Shown here piece by piece: positions 15,508-24,753 of a stretch of DNA of 64,000 nucleotides. The DNA comes from JAJDAT01 sp964570665. GTDB lineage: Bacteria > Nitrospinota > Nitrospinia > Nitrospinales > JAJDAT01. The first letter of the stretch is position 1. Each line of letters begins with the position of its first letter. Position numbers and translations under genes: made by a program. The notes below the pieces were generated by a model. It was not told the DNA's origin and searched no databases. It was given only the letters and a program-made list of their open reading frames with translations. Location of the stretch: NCBI GenBank assembly GCA_964570665.1, contig CAZMZH010000003.1, forward strand, positions 62,001-126,000, written 5' to 3'.

Positions 15508-18078
15508 TTAGAAATAATAAATAGATAAAATATGAAGACTTAACAAAACGGGTAAAGGCCAGGAAATGGCCCAATGGACTGTTTTAAATAGTTCTCGGAT
15601 TTGAAAATAGGATTCGTCCGTACTTCTATTTTCTAAATATATTAGGTTTCCCGCCAGGGCGCCTAAAATGGCGACCAATAAAAAGTTAAACATCAATAAA
15701 AAGTTTAAATTTGCTCCGAAATGCATCCCTGAATGGATTGCAAGAGTAATAATCGAAAGGGCTCCTAGGATGATATGCAAGATTCGAATGTATTCGAAGT
15801 TTATAAAACTTAAAAATTTTGTCCTTTTTGGAATGGAGAGGATCATGCCAATAGTTACCAATCCAAGAATTGAGTACCCCGATAAAATTTGTGGGTCCAT
15901 TTCTCCAAATACGGATTTTGTCATAGTCTCCCAAGAAGGGAGTAAAAAGAAAAGAGCGCCTAGAATAAAAGTTAGCGTAGATCCAAAATATAACATTTTG
16001 GGGGCTTTCAGCGGAGGTTTTTCGCTAGCCTTCTTTTGAACTTCAAAGCTTTCAATGTTGATGCGATTTTTGGAAACACCACATTTGGCAAGCATTTCCT
16101 TTGTGGATTCTTGAAATATTTCAGGTCCACAAATAAAAAAAACGCTATCTGGATATTGTTTTGCGACTTCGTTTAATCGCTCTTTATTTATTCGTCCCTT
16201 TTTAGATGTTTCATGAAAGTCTATAGTCAGGTTTGGAAGTTTTTCAGCATGTTTTTTGAGTTCGTCTTTGTAAGCGAAAAGATCTTCTGTTCGCGAGCTG
16301 TACACTAAATGGAGTTTTCTGGGGTCGTTACTTTTTGCCATTGTCCTTATCATGGCAAGAAAGGGTGTCATTCCAATACCGGCACATAAACAAACGGTGG
16401 ATTTGGTTTCTTTCGGGTCTAAATAAAACGAGCCGTGAGGTTTTGAAATTCTAACAATGGAATCCTTTTTGAACTTATCATGAAGCCAATTAGAAAAAAC
16501 TCCTTGGTATTCTTTCTTGACGGTGATTTCATAGTGATCGTTTTGTCCGGAAGGTGAAGTCAATGTATAGGCTCTTTGGATCCATTCTCCTCCAATCATG
16601 GCTTCGATGCTGATATTTTGACCTGGTTTGGACGGTTGAACCGTGCCGTTTTTAGGTTTTAATTGAAAAGTTTTTACCTCTGAAGTTACCTGGAATTCTT
16701 CAATTTTTATAGCTTGTTCCATATTGGAGTAGCCTAAAAAGTTGGTGATCTTTGGACCGCAGGAACCACACACCAAACAAGCGCCCGTTTTTTTTGTTAA
16801 TGATTCAAAGTTATCGCAGCCTTCCAAAAGAGCTTTTTTTAAGCAACCCAGCGAAACTTGGTTGCAGTTACAAATTATTGCGGCGTCTCCCAATCCTTTT
16901 TTTTGTTCTAAAGACAGGTTACCTTCGGTCCTGAATAAGGCTAATTGCCAAGGAGATAATTTATTTCCATTGATGATGTACTGGAAAATCTGACCCATTT
17001 GATCCCAGTGGCCATAAACATTAGCGCCAATTAGTTGGCCGTCGCATATTTGTAACGTCCTTGAAATTCCAAGATTATTTTCCTCAAAAACTTCTTCATG
17101 CATTTTGTTTTTTTCGGACCCTACTTGCACGCGAGTCATTAGGATAATAGGTTTTTCTTTGACTTTTATAGTAGCTACATCATGACCGTCTAAACCGTGA
17201 TAAATTGTGGTCAAGGCATCCATGTCCATGTATTTTCCAGTATGGACTGTTAAAACGCCCGAGCCTTGAGTTTGATAAATAGTTTGTAAATGCTCAAACT
17301 GATCTTTAAGGGAAGGAGAATCTTTGTAAAGTTTTATAAAATATTCGCCTTCCAGACTTATAACATTTAAAGTTCCATCTGCTTTGACAGTGGCGGATCG
17401 AGGTTCGTTTTTAAGGAGAGCTAATTCGCCAAAGAAACTACCCGGGCCGTATTTGGTTAATATTTTTTCTTCTCCGTTTTCTGTTTTACAGGCCACGGCT
17501 TGTCCCGAGACGATTAAATAAAAGCTGTCTCCTATCTCTCCTTCATGGAATACTTCTTCTCCATTGGAATACTTTTTTTGTTCAATCCATTGGGAATAGC
17601 TTTCGGGAATAGAGAGAGATCGAAATACGGAAGAAGTTGCGTCAAGTTTTTTCCGTAATTGGTCTTTCCCAATTTTATTTAAGTAGGCGAGTATTTCGGG
17701 GTCGGTTTCTAAAACCTTTTGAAAATCATCTTTGGATATTTCCACCAATACGCTTTTTTCAATAGTGCGTCCATTGGCGTTTCTTTCTCCTCGGCTTTTG
17801 GGAAGTAGGGCCTGCTCTCCAAAGTGGAGACCTTTTTTTAGGATGGCTAACTGCACCTCTTTGCCATCTTCGGAGTGGGAATAAATTTCTATTGCCCCTT
17901 CGAGAATTAGAAACATTGAGCTGGCAAGCTCATTTTCCCTTAAAAAAATCTCTCCAGAATCTAAATTCAATACGTCGACGCTGTTTGCGAGGGAGTTAAG
18001 TGTGTAGTCGTCTAAAGACCTAAAAATAGAAATTTTTTTTAGGAAGTCGCGAATTTCTAGGGTAGTGGAATTTTCCAA
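15508..18078 (-). CDS. cNMP-binding / BFD [2Fe-2S] / FAD-NAD reductase / membrane-heme fusion protein
   Basis: An 856-residue multidomain protein. Residues 10-130 and about 148-260 are two cyclic-nucleotide-binding domains; the second has the full phosphate-binding cassette FGELALLKNEPRSATV, the first is degenerate (FGEQALLP). Residues about 280-400 resemble the C-terminal part of NirB-type pyridine-nucleotide reductases. A BFD-type [2Fe-2S] site follows (CNCNQ, then CLVCGSC). Residues about 460-680 are a ferredoxin-reductase module with FAD-binding RAYTLTSPSG and NAD-binding AGIGMTPFLAMI. The C-terminal 170 residues form about five membrane helices with histidines (RILHII, AIHSGMHFG, TVHWAISW, SLHIL) that could hold heme b. 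The likely role is NAD(P)H-linked electron exchange with the next gene's multiheme cytochrome, gated by a nucleotide. The start is TTG with GGAGG 11 bases upstream. Confidence 0.82.
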   Translation of the reverse strand: MENSTTLEIRDFLKKISIFRSLDDYTLNSLANSVDVLNLDSGEIFLRENELASSMFLILEGAIEIYSHSEDGKEVQLAILKKGLHFGEQALLPKSRGERNANGRTIEKSVLVEISKDDFQKVLETDPEILAYLNKIGKDQLRKKLDATSSVFRSLSIPESYSQWIEQKKYSNGEEVFHEGEIGDSFYLIVSGQAVACKTENGEEKILTKYGPGSFFGELALLKNEPRSATVKADGTLNVISLEGEYFIKLYKDSPSLKDQFEHLQTIYQTQGSGVLTVHTGKYMDMDALTTIYHGLDGHDVATIKVKEKPIILMTRVQVGSEKNKMHEEVFEENNLGISRTLQICDGQLIGANVYGHWDQMGQIFQYIINGNKLSPWQLALFRTEGNLSLEQKKGLGDAAIICNCNQVSLGCLKKALLEGCDNFESLTKKTGACLVCGSCGPKITNFLGYSNMEQAIKIEEFQVTSEVKTFQLKPKNGTVQPSKPGQNISIEAMIGGEWIQRAYTLTSPSGQNDHYEITVKKEYQGVFSNWLHDKFKKDSIVRISKPHGSFYLDPKETKSTVCLCAGIGMTPFLAMIRTMAKSNDPRKLHLVYSSRTEDLFAYKDELKKHAEKLPNLTIDFHETSKKGRINKERLNEVAKQYPDSVFFICGPEIFQESTKEMLAKCGVSKNRINIESFEVQKKASEKPPLKAPKMLYFGSTLTFILGALFFLLPSWETMTKSVFGEMDPQILSGYSILGLVTIGMILSIPKRTKFLSFINFEYIRILHIILGALSIITLAIHSGMHFGANLNFLLMFNFLLVAILGALAGNLIYLENRSTDESYFQIRELFKTVHWAISWPLPVLLSLHILSIYYF

Positions 18079-18181
18079 GATCAGATTAACCTCCTAATCA
18101 ATTGCTTATAAAATAATGGCTATGCCAATTATTTCATCAAGTTATGAAAGGGTTTTATCTTAAAAATTCTGGATATTCTCT

Positions 18182-18222
18182 CAGCTTGTGGGCCAATTTG
18201 CAAATTATGTTTGGCCCTTTTT
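18182..18222 (+). other. Hairpin with T-run in the btuB downstream gap
   Basis: Between the btuB stop and the next operon the plus strand carries GGGCCAA, a 14-base loop, TTGGCCC and then six T, the form of an intrinsic terminator for plus-strand transcription. No plus-strand gene was recognised upstream of it. A short open frame at 18144-18335 spans it but looks non-coding. It may be chance or act on antisense transcripts. Confidence 0.25.
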
Positions 18223-18342
18223 TGAAGGAACTTTTAAACGGGAGGGGAATAATATTTCTAAAAAATAATTCTAAAGCTTATTTAAGAGTGGGATTTTTTC
18301 TGATAAAAAATATTAATTTGTTTGCAACTTTTTAGGATAGAT

Positions 18343-20190
18343 TTAAAAGTTATAAATAAAGCCGCCGTAACCTGCAACTCCAGCAGTTTCAAACCCGGGG
18401 ATTTCTTCATAATCTTTATCAAGAAGGTTTTCTCCACGAGCGGTGATTTTTAAATTTTCGTTTATCTGGTATTTCAAAGCCATTCGAACGGTAGCGAATC
18501 CCTTGGTATTGAAAACTCCATCCCTAATACCGCTACGCGCATAAACTCCAAATAAACCAGTCAATGGCCCAGTTGAATAATCAAGCGAAGCGTTAAATGT
18601 ATGTTTGGGCACTCTCACTAAAGGAGCTTTGCCTCCATCTACGGCCTGGTTCCAAGTATGATTGGTCGAAAAGTTTAAATCTTTAAGTATTTGATAACTG
18701 ATATAACTTTCAATGCCCTTTGATTTGGCCAATCCAATATTACCGATGCTGAATGTTATTAAATCGAACTGGATTCTATTTTCTGTTTCGGAATCGAAAT
18801 AGACCGCCCCAAAAGTTAATCGGTCATCTAATAAAGCTTGATCAAAGCCAACTTCCCAATTTTCGTTTTCTTCTGGTTTGAGGTTGGGATTACTGAAAAA
18901 AGGAAAGAATAAGTCGTTACCTGTAGGAGCGCGAAATCCTGTGGCAACGGACGCTCTAAGAGTGGTTCCCGTCTTAGCAAATTTATATAGGCCTTCAAAC
19001 TGATACGTAGTTCTATCGTCGAATACTTGATTTTTGTTGTAGCGAACGCCTGCAGTCAGAATAAGTCGGTCTTCGTAGTTATACTTGGTTTGGAGATAAA
19101 TTCCTTGTTGAAAATTAGAAACATGTAAATCGCTTTCTTGGTTAGAGCCGTTTAGGATTTGATGTTCAAAACCTGCGACACTTGAGAAACCATGGCCAAA
19201 ATCAAATTTGTTTTGCCAGTCTGCCGTCCAAGTTCGATTATGAATCGTTGAAGTGGAAGAAAATAATGGGTCCGTGCTACTAAAGCTATGAGATTTATCG
19301 TAGGAAAAATTTAAGTTTAATTTTGTATCCCACCAATCTGTTATTGATTTTTGTATGGGAACGGCAAAATAAACTGTGTCTCCACTGAGAAATCGAGCTT
19401 CGTCGGTGGGACGAAAAGTGGTTCGACTAAACTCGTCGAATTCGCTTGAAGATTTGGTGTATCGGCTAATCAACTCAACTTTGCCATTTGAGAGAAATTC
19501 TCGCCCCATCCTGAAAGAAAAATTTGAAGCTTCGTAGTCGTCTTTTTCTGAGTTCCCTAAATTTCTTGCAGCGGCGGTAATTCCTTCAGAATCGGTTCTT
19601 GAAGCGGAAATGGAATAATCGTAATTTTTAATGGTACCTGAGCTTCCGGCAGTTTCTTTAAAAGTAGAAAAGCTACCTCCTTCAAATGAAACATAGTGAG
19701 ATGGAGTTCCCTCTCCTTTTTTAGTGATGATTTGAATAACGCCGCCTACAGCGTCGGCTCCCCATAAGGTCGACTGTGGTCCTTTTAAAACTTCTATCCT
19801 CTCTATATTATCGATATTAAGATTACGGAAGTCGAAGGAACCGGCAAGGGTTTCGTTGACTTGGATTCCGTCGATCATTACTAAAGTTGCTCCTGCCCCT
19901 GCGCCACGGATGTTGATATTAGTTAATTGTCCTAAACCGCCATTTTGGGTAACGGTCAATCCTGGAACCTGCCTTATGAGTTTTTCTATTAAAAATTGAC
20001 CGGATTTTTTAATTTCCTCTTCAGTGATGATTGTTACAGAAGCGGGGGTTGTTTCTTTTGTGAAATCTAATCGAGTAGATTTTACTTCGATGGGTTCCAA
20101 AACCTCCGGTTTCTGAGCCATTACATGAACGGGTAAAACCAAAGAAAATACGGAAACTAAAAACACGCTAATATTTTTTATATTCATCAT
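18343..20190 (-). CDS. btuB: TonB-dependent outer-membrane receptor, probably for cobalamin
   Basis: 615 residues: signal peptide ending HVMAQ, TonB box near LEPIEVKSTRLDF, plug domain with PASVTIITEEEIKKSG, NINIRGAGAGATLVMIDG and VLKGPQSTLWGADAVGGVI, then a 22-strand barrel ending in the aromatic GGFIYNF required for outer-membrane insertion. BtuB-type receptors take up vitamin B12 using ExbB/ExbD/TonB. The substrate is inferred from the cobalamin riboswitch in its leader, from the BtuB-like plug and from its size. No btuCDF transporter genes are in the window. It is transcribed alone on the minus strand, from a leader of about 400 bases. Confidence 0.9.
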   Translation of the reverse strand: MMNIKNISVFLVSVFSLVLPVHVMAQKPEVLEPIEVKSTRLDFTKETTPASVTIITEEEIKKSGQFLIEKLIRQVPGLTVTQNGGLGQLTNINIRGAGAGATLVMIDGIQVNETLAGSFDFRNLNIDNIERIEVLKGPQSTLWGADAVGGVIQIITKKGEGTPSHYVSFEGGSFSTFKETAGSSGTIKNYDYSISASRTDSEGITAAARNLGNSEKDDYEASNFSFRMGREFLSNGKVELISRYTKSSSEFDEFSRTTFRPTDEARFLSGDTVYFAVPIQKSITDWWDTKLNLNFSYDKSHSFSSTDPLFSSTSTIHNRTWTADWQNKFDFGHGFSSVAGFEHQILNGSNQESDLHVSNFQQGIYLQTKYNYEDRLILTAGVRYNKNQVFDDRTTYQFEGLYKFAKTGTTLRASVATGFRAPTGNDLFFPFFSNPNLKPEENENWEVGFDQALLDDRLTFGAVYFDSETENRIQFDLITFSIGNIGLAKSKGIESYISYQILKDLNFSTNHTWNQAVDGGKAPLVRVPKHTFNASLDYSTGPLTGLFGVYARSGIRDGVFNTKGFATVRMALKYQINENLKITARGENLLDKDYEEIPGFETAGVAGYGGFIYNF

Positions 20191-20399
20191 TTCCCTAATA
20201 AGAATTTGTTGGAGCTAAGTTTTATATGTGGATATTTTTATAATTTCGTTTAATTAATCACCGACTCAAGTTTTCTAGAAATATGAGAGATGCAAAAGTG
20301 AGTGTCGGTAAAATTACTCTTAACGGATTCTTAAAAAAAACCGTCGGATAGGCCACCAGAAGTTACGTAGCTTAAAAGGGAATCTAGAAGATCTTATTC

Positions 20400-20434
20400 A
20401 AAAAAAAATCCCCTTTTCCGGGGGAAAAAGGGGA
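20400..20434 (-). terminator. Intrinsic terminator of the cobalamin riboswitch
   Basis: On the minus strand CCCCTTTT and AAAAGGGG form a stem with a C-rich loop, followed by nine T. It lies directly downstream of the cobalamin aptamer and about 210 bases before btuB, so transcript elongation into btuB must pass it. This is the expected layout for a riboswitch that works by premature termination when cobalamin is bound. Confidence 0.85.
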
Positions 20435-20454
20435 ATAACGATCAAAACTATTAC

Positions 20455-20640
20455 CTCTTTGTCCTCGAAGAGCAATTGAACCGTATCCAGTAAGGTATTC
20501 TGGCTTTGGGGCTAGACCTAGTTCTCGCGCCTTCCCATTAAACTTTAAACAGTGGCATTATGCGAGTTTCGTACCCCTTACAGCGGCGGGACCGCGACGG
20601 AATTGCACCGTCTTCCCTTAGCTAGGATATATTAAATTTC
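20455..20640 (-). promoter_or_regulatory. Cobalamin riboswitch (btuB leader)
   Basis: Reading the minus strand from about 20640: GGGAAGACGGTGCAATTCCG, CGCGGTCCCGCCGCTGTAA, GCCACTG, GGGAAGGCGCGAGAA and the B12 box AAGCCAGAATACCTTAC (20487-20508 region). These are the landmarks of the classical cobalamin aptamer in the right order. An intrinsic terminator follows and then btuB, so the likely effect is to stop btuB expression when cobalamin is plentiful. The outer ends of the aptamer are approximate. Confidence 0.95.
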
Positions 20641-20689
20641 ATTGAGGATTGTGCAATTTACGGCGGGATTTGTCAACTAAATAAGGCCG

Positions 20690-21142
20690 TCACACCGCTT
20701 CGCATTTGCAAAGTTCCCGGATATAGCGGACAAGCGACCAGATTGTTTCTTCGTTAAATGTAGAACCCCAACTTGGCATGCAAGGAGCTCGACCAATTTT
20801 TAAGCCGCCTTGGTCGATAGCGTCAAACAACTCTTGATCGCTTCGTGTTTCTAAATAGTCGGGTTTAGTATGGTTTCTTGGAGGAACCGTTACGTACGGC
20901 GAGTTAATGCCGTTTCCTTTTCCCTTAACGCCATGGCACTGGGCGCAATACCATTGATATGTTTTTCTTGTTTCTTGAGTAACAGGGTGAGGGTTTAGTT
21001 TTTCTTGAACCAGGGGAACTGGGCTTACGCTTGGAATTGGCGGAGATGAGGCTGTCTTTTCTTTTTGAGATTGATCGCAGGCGAACAGCCAAAAAATTGC
21101 GAAAAGCGCAAGAATGATTTTGAAAGGAGAGTTTTTCAACAT
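20690..21142 (-). CDS. Monoheme c-type cytochrome lipoprotein
   Basis: 150 residues with a lipoprotein signal (FAIFWLFACDQ, lipid anchor at the cysteine), a proline-rich linker, then a class I cytochrome c domain: heme site CAQCHGVKGKG and a distal methionine in APCMPSWG, followed by TIWSLVRYIREL, the usual C-terminal helix. It ends the four-gene cytochrome operon that begins at 26916, 24 bases after the di-heme gene. Likely a small soluble-type electron shuttle tethered to a membrane. The cobalamin riboswitch of btuB begins about 50 bases downstream. Confidence 0.9.
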   Translation of the reverse strand: MLKNSPFKIILALFAIFWLFACDQSQKEKTASSPPIPSVSPVPLVQEKLNPHPVTQETRKTYQWYCAQCHGVKGKGNGINSPYVTVPPRNHTKPDYLETRSDQELFDAIDQGGLKIGRAPCMPSWGSTFNEETIWSLVRYIRELCKCEAV

Positions 21143-21166
21143 TGTTTATTAAATTGATGAATATTG

Positions 21167-21844
21167 TTACCGAATATTTTCTTTTTTTTGAATTAATAAA
21201 TATTTTGTCAAAGAAATAAAATCTTTTTCGGGAATTTTAAAAATTGGCATCCGGCCTTGAGGTTCGTACTTCCTAGGGTGTTTAAGTTTATCGTAAATCC
21301 AATCGCCCTGTAATCTGTTTCCGGCATTGATCAGTGAAGGACCCGATATCCCACCGCGCGGTTGACGAGCCAAATTAATCGCCTGATGGCAGGCGGTACA
21401 ACCATAAGTTCTTTCAAATTTGAATTTAAATTTAGCTTTTTCTCCCTTTGAAATAGGGATATTGTCTATTATCCCTTTAGAAGATTCCTTTAGCGTTAGT
21501 TTAATAAGTAATTCGGTAAGTTTAATTGCCTCTTCCGCAGAAACGGTCTGATGCTTTTGGAGTTTAGACCCCAAAAGAAAATCTGGATCTAAAATAAATC
21601 CCCCTGGCCGAACAACTTCTGGTTTTTGAAGAAACTCTATCAACCACTTTTTTTGAAATTTATCTCCGGAAAAAAACAGGTCTGGAGCTTTTCTTTTTTT
21701 TTCGTTTTCGTTAGCGGAAAAACGATGGCATTCTGGACAACCTAATTTTTCGGCTACCGTTTGGCCATATGCGACGCTTTTTAGGTGGTTGTAAGTAAAG
21801 GTCACACATAACAATAGAATGAAAATTTTTGTTTTGTTAATCAT
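21167..21844 (-). CDS. Di-heme c-type cytochrome
   Basis: 225 residues with a signal peptide (FILLLCVTFTY, likely cleaved near AYGQ). Two cytochrome c domains: CPECHRFSAN near the N-terminus and CTACHQAINLA in the second half, each followed by a C-terminal helix pattern (WLIEFLQKP, WIYDKLKHPRKYEPQGRMP). RMPIF probably supplies a distal methionine in domain 2, and the layout resembles the paired c-domains of cytochrome oxidase- or c1-linked electron carriers. It is third in the operon, three bases after the 10-heme gene. Partner and potential are unknown. Confidence 0.88.
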   Translation of the reverse strand: MINKTKIFILLLCVTFTYNHLKSVAYGQTVAEKLGCPECHRFSANENEKKRKAPDLFFSGDKFQKKWLIEFLQKPEVVRPGGFILDPDFLLGSKLQKHQTVSAEEAIKLTELLIKLTLKESSKGIIDNIPISKGEKAKFKFKFERTYGCTACHQAINLARQPRGGISGPSLINAGNRLQGDWIYDKLKHPRKYEPQGRMPIFKIPEKDFISLTKYLLIQKKENIR

Positions 21845-21847
21845 AGC

Positions 21848-24745
21848 TTAAGGAGAGTTTTGAGGTGGCAAAAACTCAATGGTTTTCTCTTCTGATAGAG
21901 ATTGCCATCCATTTTGCGGTAAAACATTTTCCTTTAATGAAGTTGCAGAATTTGAGGTCGAATCCTGGGAATTTTGATCGGGTAAACTAGGAATTACGTC
22001 GTCTAAGGAAAGTTCGGGATTTTGCGATTGAGTTTCGAAAAACGAAGTTTCAGAATCGATAGTTTGAGGCGTAGAACCTTCTAACGTTTCTGATGTGGAA
22101 ATAAATTCTTGTTTTTTAATTATTTGCATAATTAAATCAAGGTCTTTTTGTGTCGTTTCTTCCATTAATGAACTCTCGTTGTCTATTGGGTTTCCGTAGA
22201 GCTTGTTATTAGCTTCATGCTTTATATCGAAAGGGAACGAATCTCTACTCAATAATTTGGGAAACCCACGCTCTCTTAGCGCAAGATATCGATTTGCGCG
22301 GTATTTGTCATTTTTTTCTTGTATCAACGATAAATCATTAGAATTCAATAAACGAGCTCCTAAAGGCCAAACGCTTTGTAAAGATGCCCCATTTGAATCT
22401 ACTGTTTGCCACAATTGAAAATTTATTGGCAAAGGCGTTTTGTTTGTTAATCCGTTAAAAAAAGAAGGCGCTTCGGGAATAGTTTTGAGTTTAGGGTCGC
22501 CCAACCCAAGAGTTTCGGGGTTGGAATGACAACTTTCACAAGATCGAGCAATTTTACGGATTGTATGTGGAGTGTATGGAGTCATGATCAAACCAGAGTT
22601 TCCATCTGGAAGGAGCGGTATCTCGGCTGATTTAATTATTTCGCCTTGGGAGGAAATTTCAGAAATGAAGTATTGTTTTTTAGGTTTAAAAATTGAATAT
22701 TTTCCTTTGGAATTTTTACCTAAAATCATTTTATCCCATGACGCCTTTGACAATAGTTCTATCCAAACTCCAGTTTGCCATCTTCCCGATATCTTATTCA
22801 AAGAGTCTGTTGCGGTTAGCCAATTAAAATCCTGATTAATGTAAGGCATTGGTTCGAAAGCTTTTTCTTTACCGAATAGTATTTGCTGCAAGTTAGGATC
22901 GGAAAAACTCCAATTTTTCCAGGTTTCCAAGTTTGGTCTATTATCAAGGATAATATGGTTTCCCCATTCGGAATAAGCCCATCGCGCATGACATGCCGCG
23001 CATTCTATTGAGCTCATATGTTTTTTTAAAGAATGGGCTATTGGTTCTTTCGTATCTTTTAAGATGGGAATGATATGTTTTTTACCTGTAACTTTGGAAA
23101 TTAAGATCCATTGCTCTTTATATTTTTTGATGTGTGAGTGTAATTTCCCTTGATCGTCTCTTAATATTAAGTCGCCAAGTTTGATTTTCCCTTTTAGATT
23201 AGGGTTTAGGGATACTTTTTTTATAATTTGTTTGGCGCTATTTAACGACCCGACTAGAAGAAATTCGCTTGGTTCTTTTTCGTGCGTTCCATGACAATTT
23301 TCGCACTTTGGGTTTACGGTTAAGTCTTTACTGGGAAAAGTAGATTTTGAGTTTTTTAATTCATTGCCTTCATGACAATCGATGCAATGCATTCCACGTT
23401 CGCGGTGGATATCTTGAATTAAAAATTTGTGTTCGGAGCCAAATAGAATAGGTTTGTCTTCATCTATTGAGTTTGAAAGGGGTTTTTCTCGCGCAGGTTT
23501 TTTGAAAAGTCCTTCATATTCAATCCCTGGACCGCTTTCATGATGGCAGGTTTCGCATTGCGAACTAGGAATTGCTACCGAAAATTTATGGAGAATCGGG
23601 TAGCCTCTTGAGTTTTTAAAGGATTTTGCGGCAACTTTTTTACTCAGCGGTTTATTTTGTTTTTTAACCTTTTCTCGTTGTTTCGATTGAATAGCCCTAT
23701 CCCGTGTCATGGATAGCCCGTCATTTGCGTAAATCATATGGCAAGAAGCGCAACCGGTAGCTCTATATTCCCCAGGTCTATGAGGGCTAGGAGATTGAAT
23801 ATGACAACGAAGGCACTTTTTTTGTAAAAAGTCGTCAACGAGTTCAACTTGCCCCTCAGGCGGTACTTCTGGAGGAAATAATTTTTCCTCTTTTTCTCCA
23901 TCGGGAATTAATGAAAAAGTTGGCGATTCTAAACTTTGCGCTCCCCAATTGTACCGAGTGAGGTTGATTTGTCCTTTAGCGGTTGCCATGGAAGAATTAG
24001 AAACTTTGTTAATGTGGTCGGCATGACATTTGCCACAATATTTAGGAGCGTGCTTTAGATCTGAAGGATTCGAAACCATTTTTTTGTGAGCTGATTTTTT
24101 TGAATAGGCTCGTCCATTTCCCCCATGGCAACGGGTGCAAGAAAATCTATGATTCGAGCTAATTTCTTCTATTCCGCCGTGGCATGTTAAACACCTTTGC
24201 CCTTTGTCGTATGCTACTACACGGCCATAGATATCGTCGATTTTAAAATTGGAGTTTCTATATTCCGTTTCAACGAAGGATTGGATTTCATCTGAAGAAT
24301 AAAACCGAATTCCATCAATGGTTGTTCCCGGGCTCAGAACTTCTTCGGCATTTAAGTCCATACCGCGGACAGATAGCAGTGGATCTCGTAAATTGCTTGC
24401 GTCGATGTCCGAGACAGTTGGCGAGTCTGGGATTTCTGTCATCCTCTTTTCTTGAAAGAATTGAGAATTGTAAGATGGATTATTTTTTGGCGAAATTTCT
24501 TTTTCTTGATTTATAAAATTTTTATCGTTTATGGCAGAATGATTTAACGTTTCTTTTTTTGAGGGTTCTGCGGTTCTCTCGGACAAGAGTGATTTTTTAT
24601 TTTTAAAATAATCTTTATTTAAGTTAAATGGCGAACCGTAAGGATAGTTAAAGGGTTGCGCTCCAGAAAAAGATAATGAAAATGGCACAATTAGTATCAA
24701 TGAAACTGAGAAAAGAATAATTTTTTGAAAAAAACTAGGTTTCAT
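21848..24745 (-). CDS. Large exported 10-heme cytochrome
   Basis: 965 residues with a signal peptide (ILFSVSLILIVPFSLSFSGA). Ten CXXCH sites: CLTCH, CTRCH, CGKCH, CLRCH, CASCH, CETCH, CIDCH, CENCH, CAACH, CESCH. The N-terminal 150 residues and the last 150 residues have no hemes and are rich in Ser, Thr, Asn, Gln and Glu, perhaps surface-exposed tails. It is a paralogue of the 12-heme protein encoded just upstream: both have CHGG, CASCHMIYAND/CAACHMPYAKN, RERGMHCIDCH/EKGMDCIDCH and CHxNPETLGLG. The family was not named; position suggests an electron conduit or a periplasmic multiheme enzyme. Confidence 0.88.
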   Translation of the reverse strand: MKPSFFQKIILFSVSLILIVPFSLSFSGAQPFNYPYGSPFNLNKDYFKNKKSLLSERTAEPSKKETLNHSAINDKNFINQEKEISPKNNPSYNSQFFQEKRMTEIPDSPTVSDIDASNLRDPLLSVRGMDLNAEEVLSPGTTIDGIRFYSSDEIQSFVETEYRNSNFKIDDIYGRVVAYDKGQRCLTCHGGIEEISSNHRFSCTRCHGGNGRAYSKKSAHKKMVSNPSDLKHAPKYCGKCHADHINKVSNSSMATAKGQINLTRYNWGAQSLESPTFSLIPDGEKEEKLFPPEVPPEGQVELVDDFLQKKCLRCHIQSPSPHRPGEYRATGCASCHMIYANDGLSMTRDRAIQSKQREKVKKQNKPLSKKVAAKSFKNSRGYPILHKFSVAIPSSQCETCHHESGPGIEYEGLFKKPAREKPLSNSIDEDKPILFGSEHKFLIQDIHRERGMHCIDCHEGNELKNSKSTFPSKDLTVNPKCENCHGTHEKEPSEFLLVGSLNSAKQIIKKVSLNPNLKGKIKLGDLILRDDQGKLHSHIKKYKEQWILISKVTGKKHIIPILKDTKEPIAHSLKKHMSSIECAACHARWAYSEWGNHIILDNRPNLETWKNWSFSDPNLQQILFGKEKAFEPMPYINQDFNWLTATDSLNKISGRWQTGVWIELLSKASWDKMILGKNSKGKYSIFKPKKQYFISEISSQGEIIKSAEIPLLPDGNSGLIMTPYTPHTIRKIARSCESCHSNPETLGLGDPKLKTIPEAPSFFNGLTNKTPLPINFQLWQTVDSNGASLQSVWPLGARLLNSNDLSLIQEKNDKYRANRYLALRERGFPKLLSRDSFPFDIKHEANNKLYGNPIDNESSLMEETTQKDLDLIMQIIKKQEFISTSETLEGSTPQTIDSETSFFETQSQNPELSLDDVIPSLPDQNSQDSTSNSATSLKENVLPQNGWQSLSEEKTIEFLPPQNSP

Positions 24746-24753
24746 CTTATGAG

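Noticed and set aside
18144..18335. 63-codon frame between btuB and the fusion gene
   Set aside because: No ribosome-binding site, no family, spans a hairpin; composition like intergenic DNA.
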